A stretch of DNA of 64,000 nt from Rhinopomastus cyanomelas (taxonomy: Eukaryota > Chordata > Aves > Bucerotiformes > Rhinopomastidae), in contig VXBP01000375.1 in the NCBI GenBank assembly GCA_013400115.1, positions 837,913-901,912 on the forward strand. The letters are read 5' to 3'. This document shows, piece by piece, positions 9,257 to 21,604 of this stretch (within the stretch, counting starts at the first letter, position 1; every line of letters starts with the position of its first letter). The position numbers were made by a program, and so were the translations under genes. The notes under the pieces were generated by a model. The model worked only from the letters and a program-made list of their open reading frames with translations, did not search any database and was not told the DNA's origin.

Positions 9257-12200
9257 AGAAAAGGAGACGGCTCACTGCAAATCTAAATGACAAGGTTCGT
9301 CTTGGCCATGAGAAAGACGCTTCAGAACAGATTCTTGTAGTAGATTGCGCGCAAGAAGTCGTCTCAAAGTCAGCAGAAGTAGCTCCTGCAGATCAGCTCG
9401 AATCTTCCCAAGAACTTTCACCATCGTCAGAGCAAAGAAAACTTCTGAGCTCGTTGCAGTATAACAAAAATCTGCTTAAGTACTTAAACGATGACAGGCA
9501 GAAACACCCGTCATTTTGTGATTTGCTCATAATCGTGGAAGGAAAAGAATTTAGTGCTCACAAGGTCGTCGTTGCCGTTGGGAGCAGTTATTTCCATGCT
9601 TGCTTGAGCAAAAATCCGAGCACCGATGTTGTCACTTTAGATCACGTAACTCATTCTGTCTTTCAGCATTTGCTTGAGTTTCTTTACACCTCCGAGTTTT
9701 TTGTATATAAAAATGAAATTCCCTTAGTGCTGGAAGCAGCAAAGTTCTTGGATATCATAGATGCAGTGAAGTTGCTAAACAACGAGAGTGTTTCCAGCGT
9801 GCAGACTGATGCGGTAGCTGATGCACCCACGCCAGTAGAAACGCTCAGCGAACTGACGGGTAAGCTGCTGAATAGCCATCAGTGTACTTTTTGTGGTAGA
9901 AGTTTCTGCTATAAGAAGTCCTTGGAGAATCATCTGGCTCGAGCTCACAGGTCCCTGTTGGTGGAAAAAAAACATGGGGTAAAAATGGTGGAGAAGGCGA
10001 GCTTTTCCACGCGGCGTTCTACGAGGAACCGTAAGTGCCCGGTGAAGTTTGATAACAGCGACAATGAAAGCGGCGATGCCTCCGACAGCAACTTGGAAAA
10101 GGTTAGTTCTGACAAGGAAACGTCCGGCAGGAGCGAATTCGAAGACAGTGAAAGCGAGTGCAATGCCGACGAAGAGGGACCGGAAGAGGAAATGTCAGGT
10201 GAAGACTCCGAGTCTGAGGAGCAAAGTGAAAAAGAGCAGAATGATACCGAAGAAGGTTCTGAGGCGGTTGATTCAGTGGAAAACTTTCCGGAAGGCCTGG
10301 CTCCAGTCATCACTCAAAGCAGTAGCAAAAAAATGCTGCAGTGTCCCAAGTGTGACAAAAAGTTTGATCGAATAGGTGAGATCTCTTTCCTTTTTACCCA
10401 GCGGTGGTGCTGTTTGTAAGGGAAATAACCAGAGCTCTTCCCCTGGCCCAGAGAGTGGTTTCTGTGTTAGTTTTTCTTTACATTACTGTGTCCATAGTGC
10501 CTGAATAGTTGTAAGAAATTAGCTGAGTGCTTTGTCTGAAAAATCTGCAAATACTGAATTTATTCCTTACTCTGGTCTGTGTGTTGGTTGCTGGCATGGT
10601 GTGTACAGTCAGCCTTGGAAGGTGAGGGGAGTTGGCCACGTATTTAGTGATAAATTGCATTAAATCCAAAACCTCTACTGTATTTTCTGCTGAATCAGTT
10701 TTAAGTAATGAACCTGTCATTACTGTGGGAGTAAAACAGCAGCGCTGTCAAACAGCCTAGTCACTCCCGCTTCTGTTCTACGTCGTGTCTAGATGCTTAG
10801 GACCTAGTCACTCCAACTAGATGTGCAGGTGCTTAGGACCTAGTCACTCCAACTCCTGTTCTACGTGATGTGTAGATGCTTAGGACCTACTCATTCTAAC
10901 TTCTCTGTGATGTGCAGGTGCTTAGGACTCACTCGCTCCAACTTCTAGCTTGATTTTCCTGACCTGTAGTTAGCACCAAGTAATACTTGGTCAGCTCTGC
11001 CTGTTTTATTGGGATCAGCTATGTTACATTCATGTCTAGGTGTATAGTTACGTGGAATATCAGAAGGGTAGAAGTTCCCATTGTGACCCATCCAATGTTT
11101 TCCCGTCCCCCTTTCCCATATGAAAAATAATTTACTCCCATACTCCAGAATTTGTGGTCTTTGGAGCTGGAATAACTCTTGAGTTATGGGCATTGTAAGG
11201 TATTAACTTCCTTTCGGTCCTAAGATATGAACTTCCTTTCATGGCATTTGGGAAAGAATGGGGCTCTTTCCTTTCTTTTTATAACAGTTCCTTTCTTTTT
11301 ATAACTCCTAGAAGTGTGGTGCGTGTTTTACAAAGGAAAAGATGTGTGCAGTACTAAGCAGAGAGCCTGCAGTTAACTTGAGGAAGGTAGATCCTTGGTG
11401 TAGGATGAAATCTGATTGTCACAAAAACAGGAGAGGGAGTACAAGCAGCATGAAAGAAATGAGGCAGTAGGCTGATGGCTTTGTAGGGTAATAATAGTTT
11501 GTTTATGAAAATATCTTCAAGCCCAGGTGTTTGCAAGGGTCTGTATCGTTCATCCAGCGTTCTGTTGCTTGAAAGTACCTTATAAATAAATAACCAGTTT
11601 GTTCCACGTGTGCACCCTGTTCTGAGAAGCTGTTTCACAGTCAGCGTAACGAAGGAGCAGCAGCGTAACTTTCAATGCTTGAGCACAGAGTGTGCTGCAG
11701 GGTGAAACAAAAGGGTCCTGTAACCTTCACGCAGGTTTAACACTAGTGCACTCAGTCTGGAAGAGTGTGGAGGGGTGTTGTGATGGCTGTGCAGTGTTCA
11801 GTGTTAAAGGCCAGCAGAAGGCTTTCGATGTGTGTTGAAGGCGTTTATCTCGAGCAGGTCTGAGTGATTAGAGAACAAAGCCCAAGGGCAGGTGATCCTG
11901 TTACCGCTGTGTGCTGATAGATGTCTCTGTTGCTGTGCAGGCAAATACGAGAGCCACACGCGCGTGCACACGGGCGAGAAGCCCTTCGAGTGCGATATAT
12001 GTCACCAGCGCTACTCCACAAAGTCCAACCTGACGGTGCACAGAAAGAAACACTCCAGCGACACGGACTTCCATAAAAAGGAGCACAAGTGTCCCTACTG
12101 CAACAAGCTGCACGCCAGCAAAAAGACGCTAGCCAAGCACGTGAAGAGGCAAGCAGGAGCGTGTTTGTCTCGCGTTTGTGAAGTGTGGAGGGGGTTTTCG

Positions 12201-15200
12201 GTTCGGAAGTGGAGAAAAATGAGCGGGCTGCCCACGAGGGGTTGTGGAGTCTCCTTCTCTAGAGACATTTCAAACCTGCCTGGACACGTTCCTGTGCGAC
12301 TGGATCTGGGGCATCCTGCTGAGGCAGGGGGATTGGACTGGATGAACTTTCAAGGCCCCTTCCAATCCCTGATGTTCTGTGAAAAATGTGTGCGCACACA
12401 GCATGTCCTGGATTTTTTCCAGAACGATTGTTTCAAGCAAGCACCTCTTCGAAGGATGTGGGGTTGTTTAGTGTGGTCTGAGGGCAGAGGTCCCACAGAC
12501 GTAAGCTGCGGGATTGCTTCAGGTTGCTGGTTTATGCAGTGTTGACTAACCTGCCATAAGAAGTGCAGAGGGGCTGACTAAGCAGCAGTGACACGTGTGC
12601 GGGCGCTCTGACGTTGCTTTTTTCTGTAACTGGTAGAATGCTCAGGTTAGCTAGTACAGACTGTCAGAAATCACAGTCTCAGTGGTTATCTTGAGTTATA
12701 AAGTTTATTTAAAGTCTGTGCTTCACTGTTGATTATAAAAGGTAGGTAAAACATTTCTGTGCAGATTCTTTTCAATCTGATTGTGACAGAATCACACAGC
12801 ATTAGGGATTGGAAGGGACCTCAACAGATCACCTGGTCCAATCCCCCCACCACAGCAGGATCCTGGAACATGTCCAGGCAGGTTTTAAACATCTCCAGAG
12901 GAGGAGATGACTCCACAACCCCCGTGGGCAGCCTGTTCCAATGCTTGCTGTTTACATACCACTTCTTAATCTTTCTTTGTAGCTATCCACAAAGCTTTAT
13001 AATGGAATCTGTCCTCTGTTTTCCACGTCTTAATCTTTCTTCATAGATCTCCACAAAGCATTATAATGGAATCTATCCTCTCTTTTATCAATTGCTGTAG
13101 TATGAGATTCTGGAGACATGACCCATGTTTAGAAATGGATTTTTGGTGGTTGAGTGATCTTGAACCTAGGAGGCTATCATTACTTCTGTCTTCTTTCTGC
13201 TAGGTTTCATCCAGAGAATGTACAAGAATTCCTTTCTATGAAGAAGACAAAGAGTGAAGGCTGGAAATGTGATGTAAGTGGTACTGTGGTCCTTCAGTTT
13301 TTTTCATACAGGTACTGTGTTTTGTGCCTTGAATACCTGAGTGAAAATACGATCGATATAACTGTGGCCTTTCAGAAAGCTTTGCATGCAATGGTATTAA
13401 TTGCACATACAGTTTTTCCTGATGGCCAGTCTGACCCTCCCCTGTTGGAGCTGGAAGCCCTTCCCTCTTCTTCTGTCGCTAATGACCTGTGAGCAGAGCC
13501 CAGCACCAGCATCTCCGCAGGGTCCTTTCAGAGAGCTGTAGGGAGCGATGAGGTCTCCCCTCAGCCTCCTCTTCGTCAAACTAAGCAGCCCCAACTCTTT
13601 CAGTCCCTCCCCATGACACTGGTGCTCCAGGCCCTTCCCCAGCTTCATTACCCAGTCTGCTTTTGAAGAGCACGTGTTTAACTTTTGTTGTTGCAGGAGG
13701 CAGATGTGCTAAACTGTTCGGACTAGGTGGCTAGGAAATTCAAACCTGATTACAACTGATGTGTCTGACAAAGTGTGTTATCATTTCAGATTTGTAAGAA
13801 GTCTTTCACTCGAAGACCTCATTTAGAAGAGCACATGATCCTTCACTCTCAGGACAAACCCTTCAAGTGTACCTACTGTGAAGAGCACTTTAAGTCGCGG
13901 TTCGCGAGGCTGAAGCATCAAGAGAAGTTCCATCTCGGTACAGAAACCTCCTTCTGCCATGTAAACAGTAGATTAAAGTGGAACCTTACTCCACCGTTGT
14001 GTGTTTCCAACCCATCTCATTTCCCTTCTGTGGGGGACTTGGTTTTTTGTTGTTTTTTACTTCTCTGTTCAGCTTTCTCTCAGGGGCATTATATTGCACC
14101 TGAGTGAATGCAAACTTCTGGGAGGGAAGAAGAGTGACGGTGAGTTTTGTTTTAAAAGCAGGAAGTTTCTTGATTCATGAAATTGGTTTTCAGCTCTCGG
14201 GTTAGATCGTCCCTGAATTTTCCAAAGACCTTATATCCTGAAGTATTCTCAGTACTTTAATTACTGCAGTTTCTGACAGGAAATAGATTGATGGTTGTAA
14301 TGGGAATTTGTTTCTTCAGACAGTCCAAGTGGACTCCATTACTTTTGACTATTAATTCTAAATGTTTACTTTACAACTATGACACCTGGCAGAACCCAAC
14401 GTATTAGAAATAACTTGGCTGAGCAGAAAGTGCACGTGGTCTGATGAAAGTATCTTCCTGCACAAAACCGTCATCATTTCTCAGACAAAGCTTTTGCTCT
14501 GAAAATTGCTCAGGGTGTTCACAGGTAACCAGCCTGTGCATGTTGTGTGTGCGGTTCAGCTGAGAGACTTGGTCTGGGGGGTCCTGCTGTGGCTGGGGGA
14601 TTGGAGTGGATGATCTTTCGAGGTCCCTTCCAGTCCCTAACGTGCTGGGATTGTGTGGCAGTGGCTAGTACTGAGCGTGTCTGTCTTCACTTAGGGCCTT
14701 TTCCCTGTGACATCTGTGGGCGCCAGTTTAATGACACGGGCAACCTGAAGCGCCACATAGAATGTACTCATGGAGGCAAGAGAAAATGGACCTGCTTCAT
14801 CTGCGGGAAGTCTGTTCGGGAACGGTAAGCGGGGCCGCTTCAGCAGCACGGAGAAAGACTGACTTGGTGTGCCGCGGTTGATTTCGAGGTGCCACGTGTG
14901 GAACGCTGCCTTGTGGTCGCAGTCTGGCAGAAAGGGACCTGGGGGATCTCACTGACAGGCGGCTCAATGTGAGTCAGCACTGTGCCCAGGTGGCCACGGT
15001 GGTCAGTGGCATCCTGGCCTATGTTAGACACTGTGTGTCCGCGAGTAGGGAGGTGATTGTCAGGAGGACGGAGCCAGGCTTTTCTCAGTGGCATCTAATG
15101 ATAGGACAAGGGGTAGTGAGTGTGAGCTGGAACATAGAAGGTTCCACATCAATATGAGAAGGAACTGGGAGATGAGGGTGACAGAGCCCTGCAAAGGGCT

Positions 15201-18200
15201 GCCCAGGGGGGTTGTGGAGTCTCCTTCTCTGGAGAGGTTTAAAACCCACCTGGGTGTGCTCCTGTGTGACTGGATCTAGGGGATCCTGCTCTGGCAGGGG
15301 GATTCGACTAGATGATCTTTCGAGATCCCTTCCAGTCCCTAATGTTCTGTGAGTCTGTAACGGGACCACGTTTCATTTATTGCCATCCTGCATTTGAGTA
15401 GATGTATATAGGTGTGTGTTTGGATAAAACAATGGGATATATGGTGATCCATCAGAGTTGAAGAAAATAAGAAAATTACAGCCTATTTCAGTGTAAAGTG
15501 GCAGTGACATTGCTTGAAAGTAAGTTTTACTGCCTTTGTTAACCAGAACGACCTTGAAAGAACATCTGAGGATTCACAGTGGAGAAAAGCCTCATCTCTG
15601 CAGTATTTGTGGGCAGAGTTTTCGTCATGGAAGCTCTTACAGGTACAGATTTTTATTATATTGTCTGATAAACTGTCTCACTCACTTGGTGATATGTACA
15701 TGCGTGCGTTCACATCAGCATAATTCTTCTTAATATATATTTCAGTTTGATCCTAATCTTGATTTCATGTGATTGTGGTGGAGGGATTGGACTAGGTGAT
15801 CTTTGGAGGTGCCTTCCAATCCCATCTTTGGAGGTGCCTTCCGATCCCTGATGTTCTGTGTGGTTCTGTGAAGTAAATGGCATTTTCTGGTTCTCTTTGT
15901 GACTGTAAATACGCAGACTTCATCTCAGAGTCCACCATGACGACAAGAGATACGAATGTGAAGAGTGTGGAAAAACGTTTATCCGGCACGACCACCTGAC
16001 CAAACACAAAAAAATACACTCAGGTAGGCACTGGGTTTGACGATTGGCTCTGAGCGTCGGCTTTGGAGTAAGATCAAATGATGGATTGTTCTGCCATACC
16101 TGCAGAGTTTTAGGCCCGATAAAAGTTCCTCTCGCTGATTTGAGGTCTGTTAAAGTAGGATTAGTCTTACGTGGTTTAAAAGCCAAGCGTTTCCTCCATG
16201 TTAAAATAGAAAGCTGAGGGACAGTCAAAAACATGTAACAGCCAATTGCTTTAATAATAACAATTAAAAAGCAAAAGTGAAAAAGGAGGATTTTTTAATG
16301 AGTTCAGACTTGTTGTTCTTCAATAGCAATTGTGTTTGCACATTATTCCCACCACACAGAAGAAGCTGTCACAGTCTCTGTCAAAGTTTGTACGCTGATC
16401 ACTTTAATGGGAAGACATGAAGGGTGTTTCCGAAGTGTCTGTTACGGGGAAGAGAAGGACACCTGATCTAGTTGATCCTGTCGTGGCCAGGGGATTGGAT
16501 TAGATGGTCTTGCCAGGTTCCTTCCAATCCCTGTTCCGTGGTTCTGTGAGGGAAGGGTGGAAGGAAGAAAGGAGGGGTGAAGGGAGGGAAGGAAGGGAGG
16601 AGGGGAAAAAAGGAAGGAAGGAAGGATTAAAGGAAAGAGGGAAGGGAGGGAGGGAGGGAGGGAAGCACGGAAGGAAATGATCAGAAGAAAGAATGAACAT
16701 CTATTACACTGCAAGCAGAGAGGTTACTAGGTTATTCCTAGGAGGAGCCAAGATTAACCAGGAATTTTTCCTTTCCCAGAGAAGGTTCTGGAGGGAATGT
16801 GGCCCTTTGTCAGGCAAAATACTTTCTAGGTAGCCTGAAAATACCAAAGTGATCAGAGTGTAAACTTCCTGAGCCTTAATTTTGAAGGACAGCTTCTTTT
16901 TTGGTGTTTGAAATCATAATGTCTTCAAAAAACAAAAAATCCTCTTTTCTACTCTATTTGCTTTTCCCCTCTAGAAAGTTACATTCTTTGACTGTCCACA
17001 CTCCTCCTACTTACATGAGAAGAAACATTCTGCCCCTTTGTGGAAGATCTCAAGATGACTAAAAAGAATCAAGATACTTTTAAACAGCAGCTTAAAAGGA
17101 AAAGGTAACTATGTGAATTAGGATAATTCAAGAGATAAATGAATGTGTTATCATTTGAAGTTCTAAAGTTAATTGGTGGTTTTCAACAAGCTTTTATTTT
17201 AAAGCACCTGAGTTGCTGAAGATACCAAATTTCAGGTTGTAATGAAGAGATTTGGTTTCTAGTCATTCTTTTGTACCTCTCATGCAGTTGTTGTTTAGGG
17301 AAGCGTCTCTTAACTCCTGAACGTGAATTTCTTTGTAGAAATGAGAGAAAATCACTAATGGTCTGGTAGTAACAGGTGGCACTGGAAGGGGCTGCCCAAG
17401 GCAGGTTGTGGAGTCTCCTTCTCTGGAGACATTTTGAACCCACCTGGATGTGTTCCTGTGCGATCCTGCTGTGGCAGGGGGATTGGACTGGATGATTTCC
17501 CAAGGTCCCTTCCCATCCCTGATGTTGTGTGATTCTGTGAAAAGTCCTTACTCTGGTAGAACCAACCTACTGCCTGGATTGTGTTCTTTGATAATAGATT
17601 TCCTCTCTGAGTAAGACGTGGACGAACGCGGTTGGCCGGATTTGGTGCACGCGGCTCTGCAGCTCTTGTATTACATCCCAGAAGATGTAACTGACATGTA
17701 TTGAATTTTGCCCTTGTAGGTGAGAAAGCACATCAGTGTGAGGAATGTGGAAAGTGTTTTGGCCGTAGAGATCACCTTACTGTTCACTACAAAAGTGTTC
17801 ATCTAGGAGAAAAGGTTTGGCAGAAGTAAGTTGGATTTTTTCACAATAGCGTAAAGGCTTGATCGAGGGGATCCTGCTGTGGTGGGGGGATTGGACTGGA
17901 CGATCTTTTGAGTCCGATCCCTAGTGTTCTGTAGTTCTGTAGTGCCAAAAAGACTCTGGTTTGCCTTGTTGATGTGCAGATGCCAAGAAATACATAAGGG
18001 AGGGAATTTGGGGCCTTTGGTATTCAGCTGTTGTGCAGTCAAAGCTTTGGGAAAAGCCTGCACACAGAGCTTGATTGTTCACTGAGGTTTTGTTCAAATC
18101 TCTAACTTAAAATGTCTTTTCTTCTTTGAAGATACAAAGCAACATTTCACCAGTGTGAAGTCTGTAAGAAAGTTTTTAAAGGGAAATCAAGTTTGGAAAT

Positions 18201-19334
18201 GCATTTTAGGACACATTCAGGTAAACATAAAACCCAAGAACAACCACAACCATGGAAGAACTTATTTTCTTGGGGATTGGACTAGATGGATCTTTTCAGG
18301 TCCCTTCCAATCCCTAATGTTCTGTGATTCTGTGACTTTGTTTTTCCTGCCTTATGTTTAGTAAAGTCATTGTCTTTCCAAGCTGTGTAGAAGTACGTAT
18401 GAGCTCATTTAATCCCAGTGTCAAAACAGCTCAAAGACTGTTCTTTTTCATTTGTGTTTTGATTAACTTTGTGTATACTGGAATAGAAATTCCAAGTATT
18501 GAAGGAACTGTGTGTAAGGAGTAGGGTGTGCTGTTGTAATTTCTAAAGATAACTTCTCATGGCCCCCTTTATTCCAAAATCAACGCTAAACGTGTTTGTT
18601 TTCAGTCAGATTGTTCTGTACTGGGTGCTTGTGCTGTAATCCCCACGTATTTCTCTGTGTATTTGTGTGATGCGGAGGTGCTCAGGCTCTTCTTTGTCCT
18701 CGCAGGTGAGAAACCATACAAATGTCAGATCTGTAACCAGTCCTTCAGAATCAAGAAGACTTTAACAAAACACATGGTCATTCATTCAGACGCTCGGCCT
18801 TTCAATTGCCAGCACTGCAACGCAACGTTTAAACGAAAAGACAAGCTCAAGTACCACATCGACCACGTTCATGGGTCTAAGGCTGCAGAAGACGCGCTGA
18901 CGTCCTCCTCGGAGGAGAAGCTGGTCTCCTTGCCGGTGCAGTACAGCTCGGATGACAAAGCTTACCAAGCGGACGCCAAGCAGTATGCGGAGCAGTCCGA
19001 AGCCAAAACTTTGCTGCAGAATGTATCTGCAGAAGTCTGCGTGCCCGTGACTCTGGTGCCGGTTCAGATGTCTGATCCCCAGGCTGATCTAGTCCAGCAC
19101 ACTGCTCAGTCCCACGGCATCCTTCCCTCGCAGCCCGAGCAGACAGACTACCAGCGAGCAGCAGACCTGTCGTTTCTAGAGAAGTACACGCTCACTCCAC
19201 AACCTGCAAACATTGTTCATCCCGTGAGGCCCGAGCAAATGTTGGATCCGAGAGACCAGTCGTATCTTGGGACTTTACTGGGGCTGGATTCGGCTCCTCC
19301 AGTACAGAACATTTCCAACAGCGAACATTCGTGA
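9253..19334 (+). CDS. ZBTB41: ZBTB41, BTB and 14-zinc-finger protein, 10 coding exons
   Basis: Exons: 9253-10375, 11941-12148, 13204-13273, 13790-13937, 14695-14824, 15547-15642, 15917-16023, 17720-17825, 18132-18220 and 18706-19334. They join in frame to 2,706 nt, or 901 aa; human ZBTB41 is 909 aa. Exon 1 encodes a BTB domain (about residues 85-180), a first C2H2 finger (about 211-235) and an acidic Glu/Ser-rich stretch (about 285-350). Residues from about 360 to 735 form thirteen more C2H2 fingers, many joined by TGEKPF/SGEKP-type linkers. The tail ends near a conserved LGTLLGLDS motif. The protein is presumably a nuclear DNA-binding regulator; no target can be read here. The start at 9253 gives the family's MKKRRR-type N-terminus. 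Intron 2 uses a GC donor (12149). Introns carry CR1 insertions. The reading frame is intact. Confidence 0.96.
10756..10950. repeat. Imperfect minisatellite in ZBTB41 intron 1
   Basis: The motif GCTTAGGACCTAGTCACTCC and its variants recur with starts of the TAGTCACTCC core at 10758, 10805, 10841, 10888 and about 10929. Spacings alternate around 47 and 36-41 bases. Confidence 0.75.
12149..12150 (+). other. ZBTB41: GC splice donor of ZBTB41 intron 2
   Basis: The exon ends AAGAG and the intron begins GCAAGC. The downstream acceptor CTGCTAG at 13203 restores the conserved HVKRFHPEN frame exactly. No GT at this position would keep both frame and conservation, so this is a GC-AG intron. Confidence 0.8.
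12224..12381 (+). mobile_element. CR1 3' fragment in ZBTB41 intron 2
   Basis: It begins only about 75 bases after the GC donor and ends in a CCCTGATGTTCTGTG tail. Confidence 0.85.
12787..12948 (-). mobile_element. CR1 3' fragment in ZBTB41 intron 2
   Basis: Reverse-complement copy starting CAGAATCACACAGCATTAGG. It is followed at once by a 64-bp tandem duplication. Confidence 0.85.
12965..13092. repeat. Two-copy 64-bp tandem duplication
   Basis: CTTAATCTTTCTTTGTAGCT at 12965 recurs in diverged form at 13029, and the GCTTTATAATGGAATCTGTC part is repeated too. The copies differ at several bases. Confidence 0.75.
13411..13652 (-). mobile_element. CR1 fragment in ZBTB41 intron 3
   Basis: Reverse-complement internal CR1 without the 3' tail (TTCCTGATGGCCAGTCTGAC, then GAGCGATGAGGTCTCCCCTC). 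Confidence 0.85.
13938..14563. other. ZBTB41 intron 4 unique part
   Basis: Intron sequence after exon 4. Nothing further was recognised. Confidence 0.5.
14564..14658 (+). mobile_element. CR1 tail in ZBTB41 intron 4
   Basis: A short sense tail (GATGATCTTTCGAGGTCCCT) that ends about 35 bases before the acceptor of exon 5. Confidence 0.85.
14925..15358 (+). mobile_element. CR1 3' fragment in ZBTB41 intron 5
   Basis: This longer sense copy includes the CAGAAAGGGACCTGGGGGAT region and an intact tail (AATGTTCTGTGAGTCTG), with an internal deletion near 15056. Confidence 0.88.
15775..15871 (+). mobile_element. CR1 tail in ZBTB41 intron 6 with local duplication
   Basis: The CTTTGGAGGTGCCTTCC segment occurs twice in a row before the GATGTTCTGTG terminus. 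Confidence 0.8.
16460..16552 (+). mobile_element. CR1 tail in ZBTB41 intron 7
   Basis: A diverged sense tail that runs directly into a polypurine tract. Confidence 0.75.
16553..16700 (+). repeat. Polypurine GGAA/GAGG low-complexity tract
   Basis: About 150 bases, almost all A and G, built of GGAAG and GAGG units. The complementary strand gives artificial Pro/Ser-rich open frames. It appears to have grown from the adjacent CR1 terminus. Confidence 0.9.
16701..17376. other. ZBTB41 intron 7 unique part
   Basis: AT-rich intron sequence with nothing recognised. Confidence 0.45.
17377..17540 (+). mobile_element. CR1 3' fragment in ZBTB41 intron 7
   Basis: Sense copy with a short internal deletion after CCTGTGCGATCCTGCTGTGG and the double terminus TGTGATTCTGTGA. 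Confidence 0.88.
17858..17942 (+). mobile_element. CR1 tail in ZBTB41 intron 8
   Basis: Short sense tail starting about 35 bases after the exon 8 donor. Its final repeats are mutated. Confidence 0.82.
18271..18336 (+). mobile_element. CR1 tail in ZBTB41 intron 9
   Basis: Only about 65 bases of sense tail remain, with an intact TTCTGTGATTCTGTGA end. Confidence 0.85.
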
Positions 19335-19916
19335 TCAGCCCGTAACATTCCACCTCATTTCCGAAGCCGTTAGCCAGCAGAGGGCTTCTCTGGCAGTCAA
19401 GCTTTCTATTTGGTATTGTATTTGGACTCGCGAGGCTTCTTGCGTAGGTTTGGAAAACCAGGTTTGTTTACATTATAGTCAAACACTTAGGAACCTTTCG
19501 ATGCTTACAGAAAGAGTGTCTCTTGCCATTTATAGAGTTTTTAAAAACCTTGTAAACGCTCTTTTAAAAATTCTGCTCCTAGAGGTCTTTAAGGATAGTG
19601 GCAGAAAAATAGGATCACATATCTGGCTTCTCAGTTGGTAAACAATTGCCTTTCTGCATCTCACTCGGAGTTCATGGTTTCAGTGTAAGAGCAGTCAGGA
19701 TATAGCAAGTTCATCAGGAGCTGCAAGGGCAGACAGGGATATAAAAGAGAAGATTTGAATTATTTTTCACACAGAAATCAAAATATAATTTTAGATGAGC
19801 CCTCAAGCACGTTGGGAGGGTTTTAATGTCTCTGGACCCTGGAGCCTAGAAATACGTTTTTCTACAAGAGGAATCAGATGCTTAATGTAGACACTAAGCA
19901 GTGTTTAGTAACTGGA

Positions 19917-20435
19917 GAATCACAGAGCGTTAGGGATTGGAAGGGACCTTGAAAGATCGTCTAGTCCAGTCCTCCTGCCACAGCAGGATCCCCTAGATCC
20001 AATCACACAGGAACATGACCAGGTGGGTTTGAAACATCTCCAGAGAAGAAGACTCCACAACCCCCCTGGGCAGCCCCTGCCAGGGCTCCATCACCCTCAC
20101 CGGGAAGAAGGTCCTTCTCATGTTGATGTGGAACCTCCCATGTTCCAGCTGACACCCACTGCCCCTTGTCCTGTCACTAGATGCCCCTGAGCAGAGCCTG
20201 GCTCCATCCTCCTGACACCCACGCTTCACATATTTATCTACATGAATGAGGTGACTCCTCAGTCTGCAGGCTCCAGAGCCCCAGCTCCCTCAGCCTTTCC
20301 TCCTCAGGGAGATGCTGCCCTCCCTTCATCATCTCTGTGGCTCTGCGCTGGAGTCTGTCCAGCAGCTCTGCGTCTTTGTGGAACTGAGGGGCCCAGAACT
20401 GGACACAGTACTCCAGATGTGGTCCTCTCTGAGTA
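19917..20435 (-). mobile_element. CR1 LINE fragment, about 520 bp
   Basis: Reverse-complement copy from the terminus (AATCACAGAGCGTTAGGGAT) up to the CTGGACACAGTACTCCAGAT region. Confidence 0.9.
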
Positions 20436-20470
20436 AAACTAGGCTGCCTAAAGTCGGCCTCTGAATTCTT

Positions 20471-20537
20471 GGAGGATTGGACTAGATCATCTTTCGAGGT
20501 CCCTTCCAGTCCCTAACGTTCTGTGATTCTGATTCTT
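20471..20537 (+). mobile_element. CR1 tail
   Basis: Sense tail ending in CTGTGATTCTGATTCTT, just downstream of the minus-strand copy. Confidence 0.85.
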
Positions 20538-21412
20538 TGGTCTCTAGTGTTGATTTCAGTGGGAAGATCCAGGCAGTGGGATTGTCTAATCTTCTACAGT
20601 TAGTCCTGTATTCATTTAATACACTTCTTTTCTTACTCAAACTTGTTTGTCTTCTGCAGTGTGCCCCACACTCTAACTTGGAAGGAAGCAGGAGTATTTG
20701 CAAAGTAATTTGAATTGGTGAGCACTGTCATGGATTGAGCAGAGGTTCTTGTTCTAGCACTGTCATGGGTAGAGCAGAAGTTCTACCAGGGTCCCATTGC
20801 CAAGTTCTCTCTGATAGAGCAGAAATTTGAAGAATTTTACTTCCAGAACAGGAGTCAACTTCTGTTTTTTAAAAAAACAAAGGAATCATCAGGAACTCTA
20901 AATCTCTTGTGAGTTGTTAATGTTTTGTTTCTCACTTCCTTATTCTGTGCTTATCAAACAAAATCAAACTCTTGAGAGTATTTTACATCCTTCATTATTT
21001 TTAGCTTTTTCTTATGACTTGGGTTTGTTGTTTTTAATCCAGAGAACCATTTCGAGCTACAAGTCTCGTGTCACTCGCTGGGAAATCGAACAGAATTTTA
21101 TCTCGTCGAGGTTTTTTGTTACAAGCCTACTTTGATGCTAAATACGTTCTGTTCGTCTGGTAATTATTATGCCAAAGAAAGTATCTTTGAATGAAGTAAT
21201 TTATGGTCTTTCCCTCGTAAGAATTATGTATTGAGGCAAAATTTCCCCCAGTTTTCCCTATCCTTAAATTATTTCCTGAAGAAACTTTAAACCAGGAGAC
21301 TGGGCGTATGCGTGTTACTGTAACCGTTAAATTCATCCAGCGACCTGAGCACAAGCGGTCTGCGGTGAAAAGCTCTACTGCCGTCGCCGCTCTGCGAACG
21401 GTGAGGAGTGCA

Positions 21413-21604
21413 GATCGTTTTAGATCCCATTCTGACACTTGGGTAGTAGATTCTGGTGGTCCTCACCTGCTTCCTTATTCAGCAGTTTGCAGGGAAGAGG
21501 TCCGTGTGGATCGTTTCAAATCCCATTCTGACACTTGGGTAGTAGATTCTGGTGGTCCTCACCTGCTTCCGTGTTCAGCAGCTTGCAGGAAAGAGGGGAG
21601 AGCT
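21413..21604. repeat. Two-copy 96-bp tandem duplication
   Basis: A unit starting GATCGTTTTAGATCCCATTC at 21413 recurs at 21509 with few changes. The shared core is CTGACACTTGGGTAGTAGAT. It lies in the probable 3' UTR of ZBTB41. Confidence 0.85.

Noticed and set aside
16500..16714. Pro/Ser-rich minus-strand open frames
   Set aside because: They are translations of a polypurine low-complexity tract and have no splice or start context.
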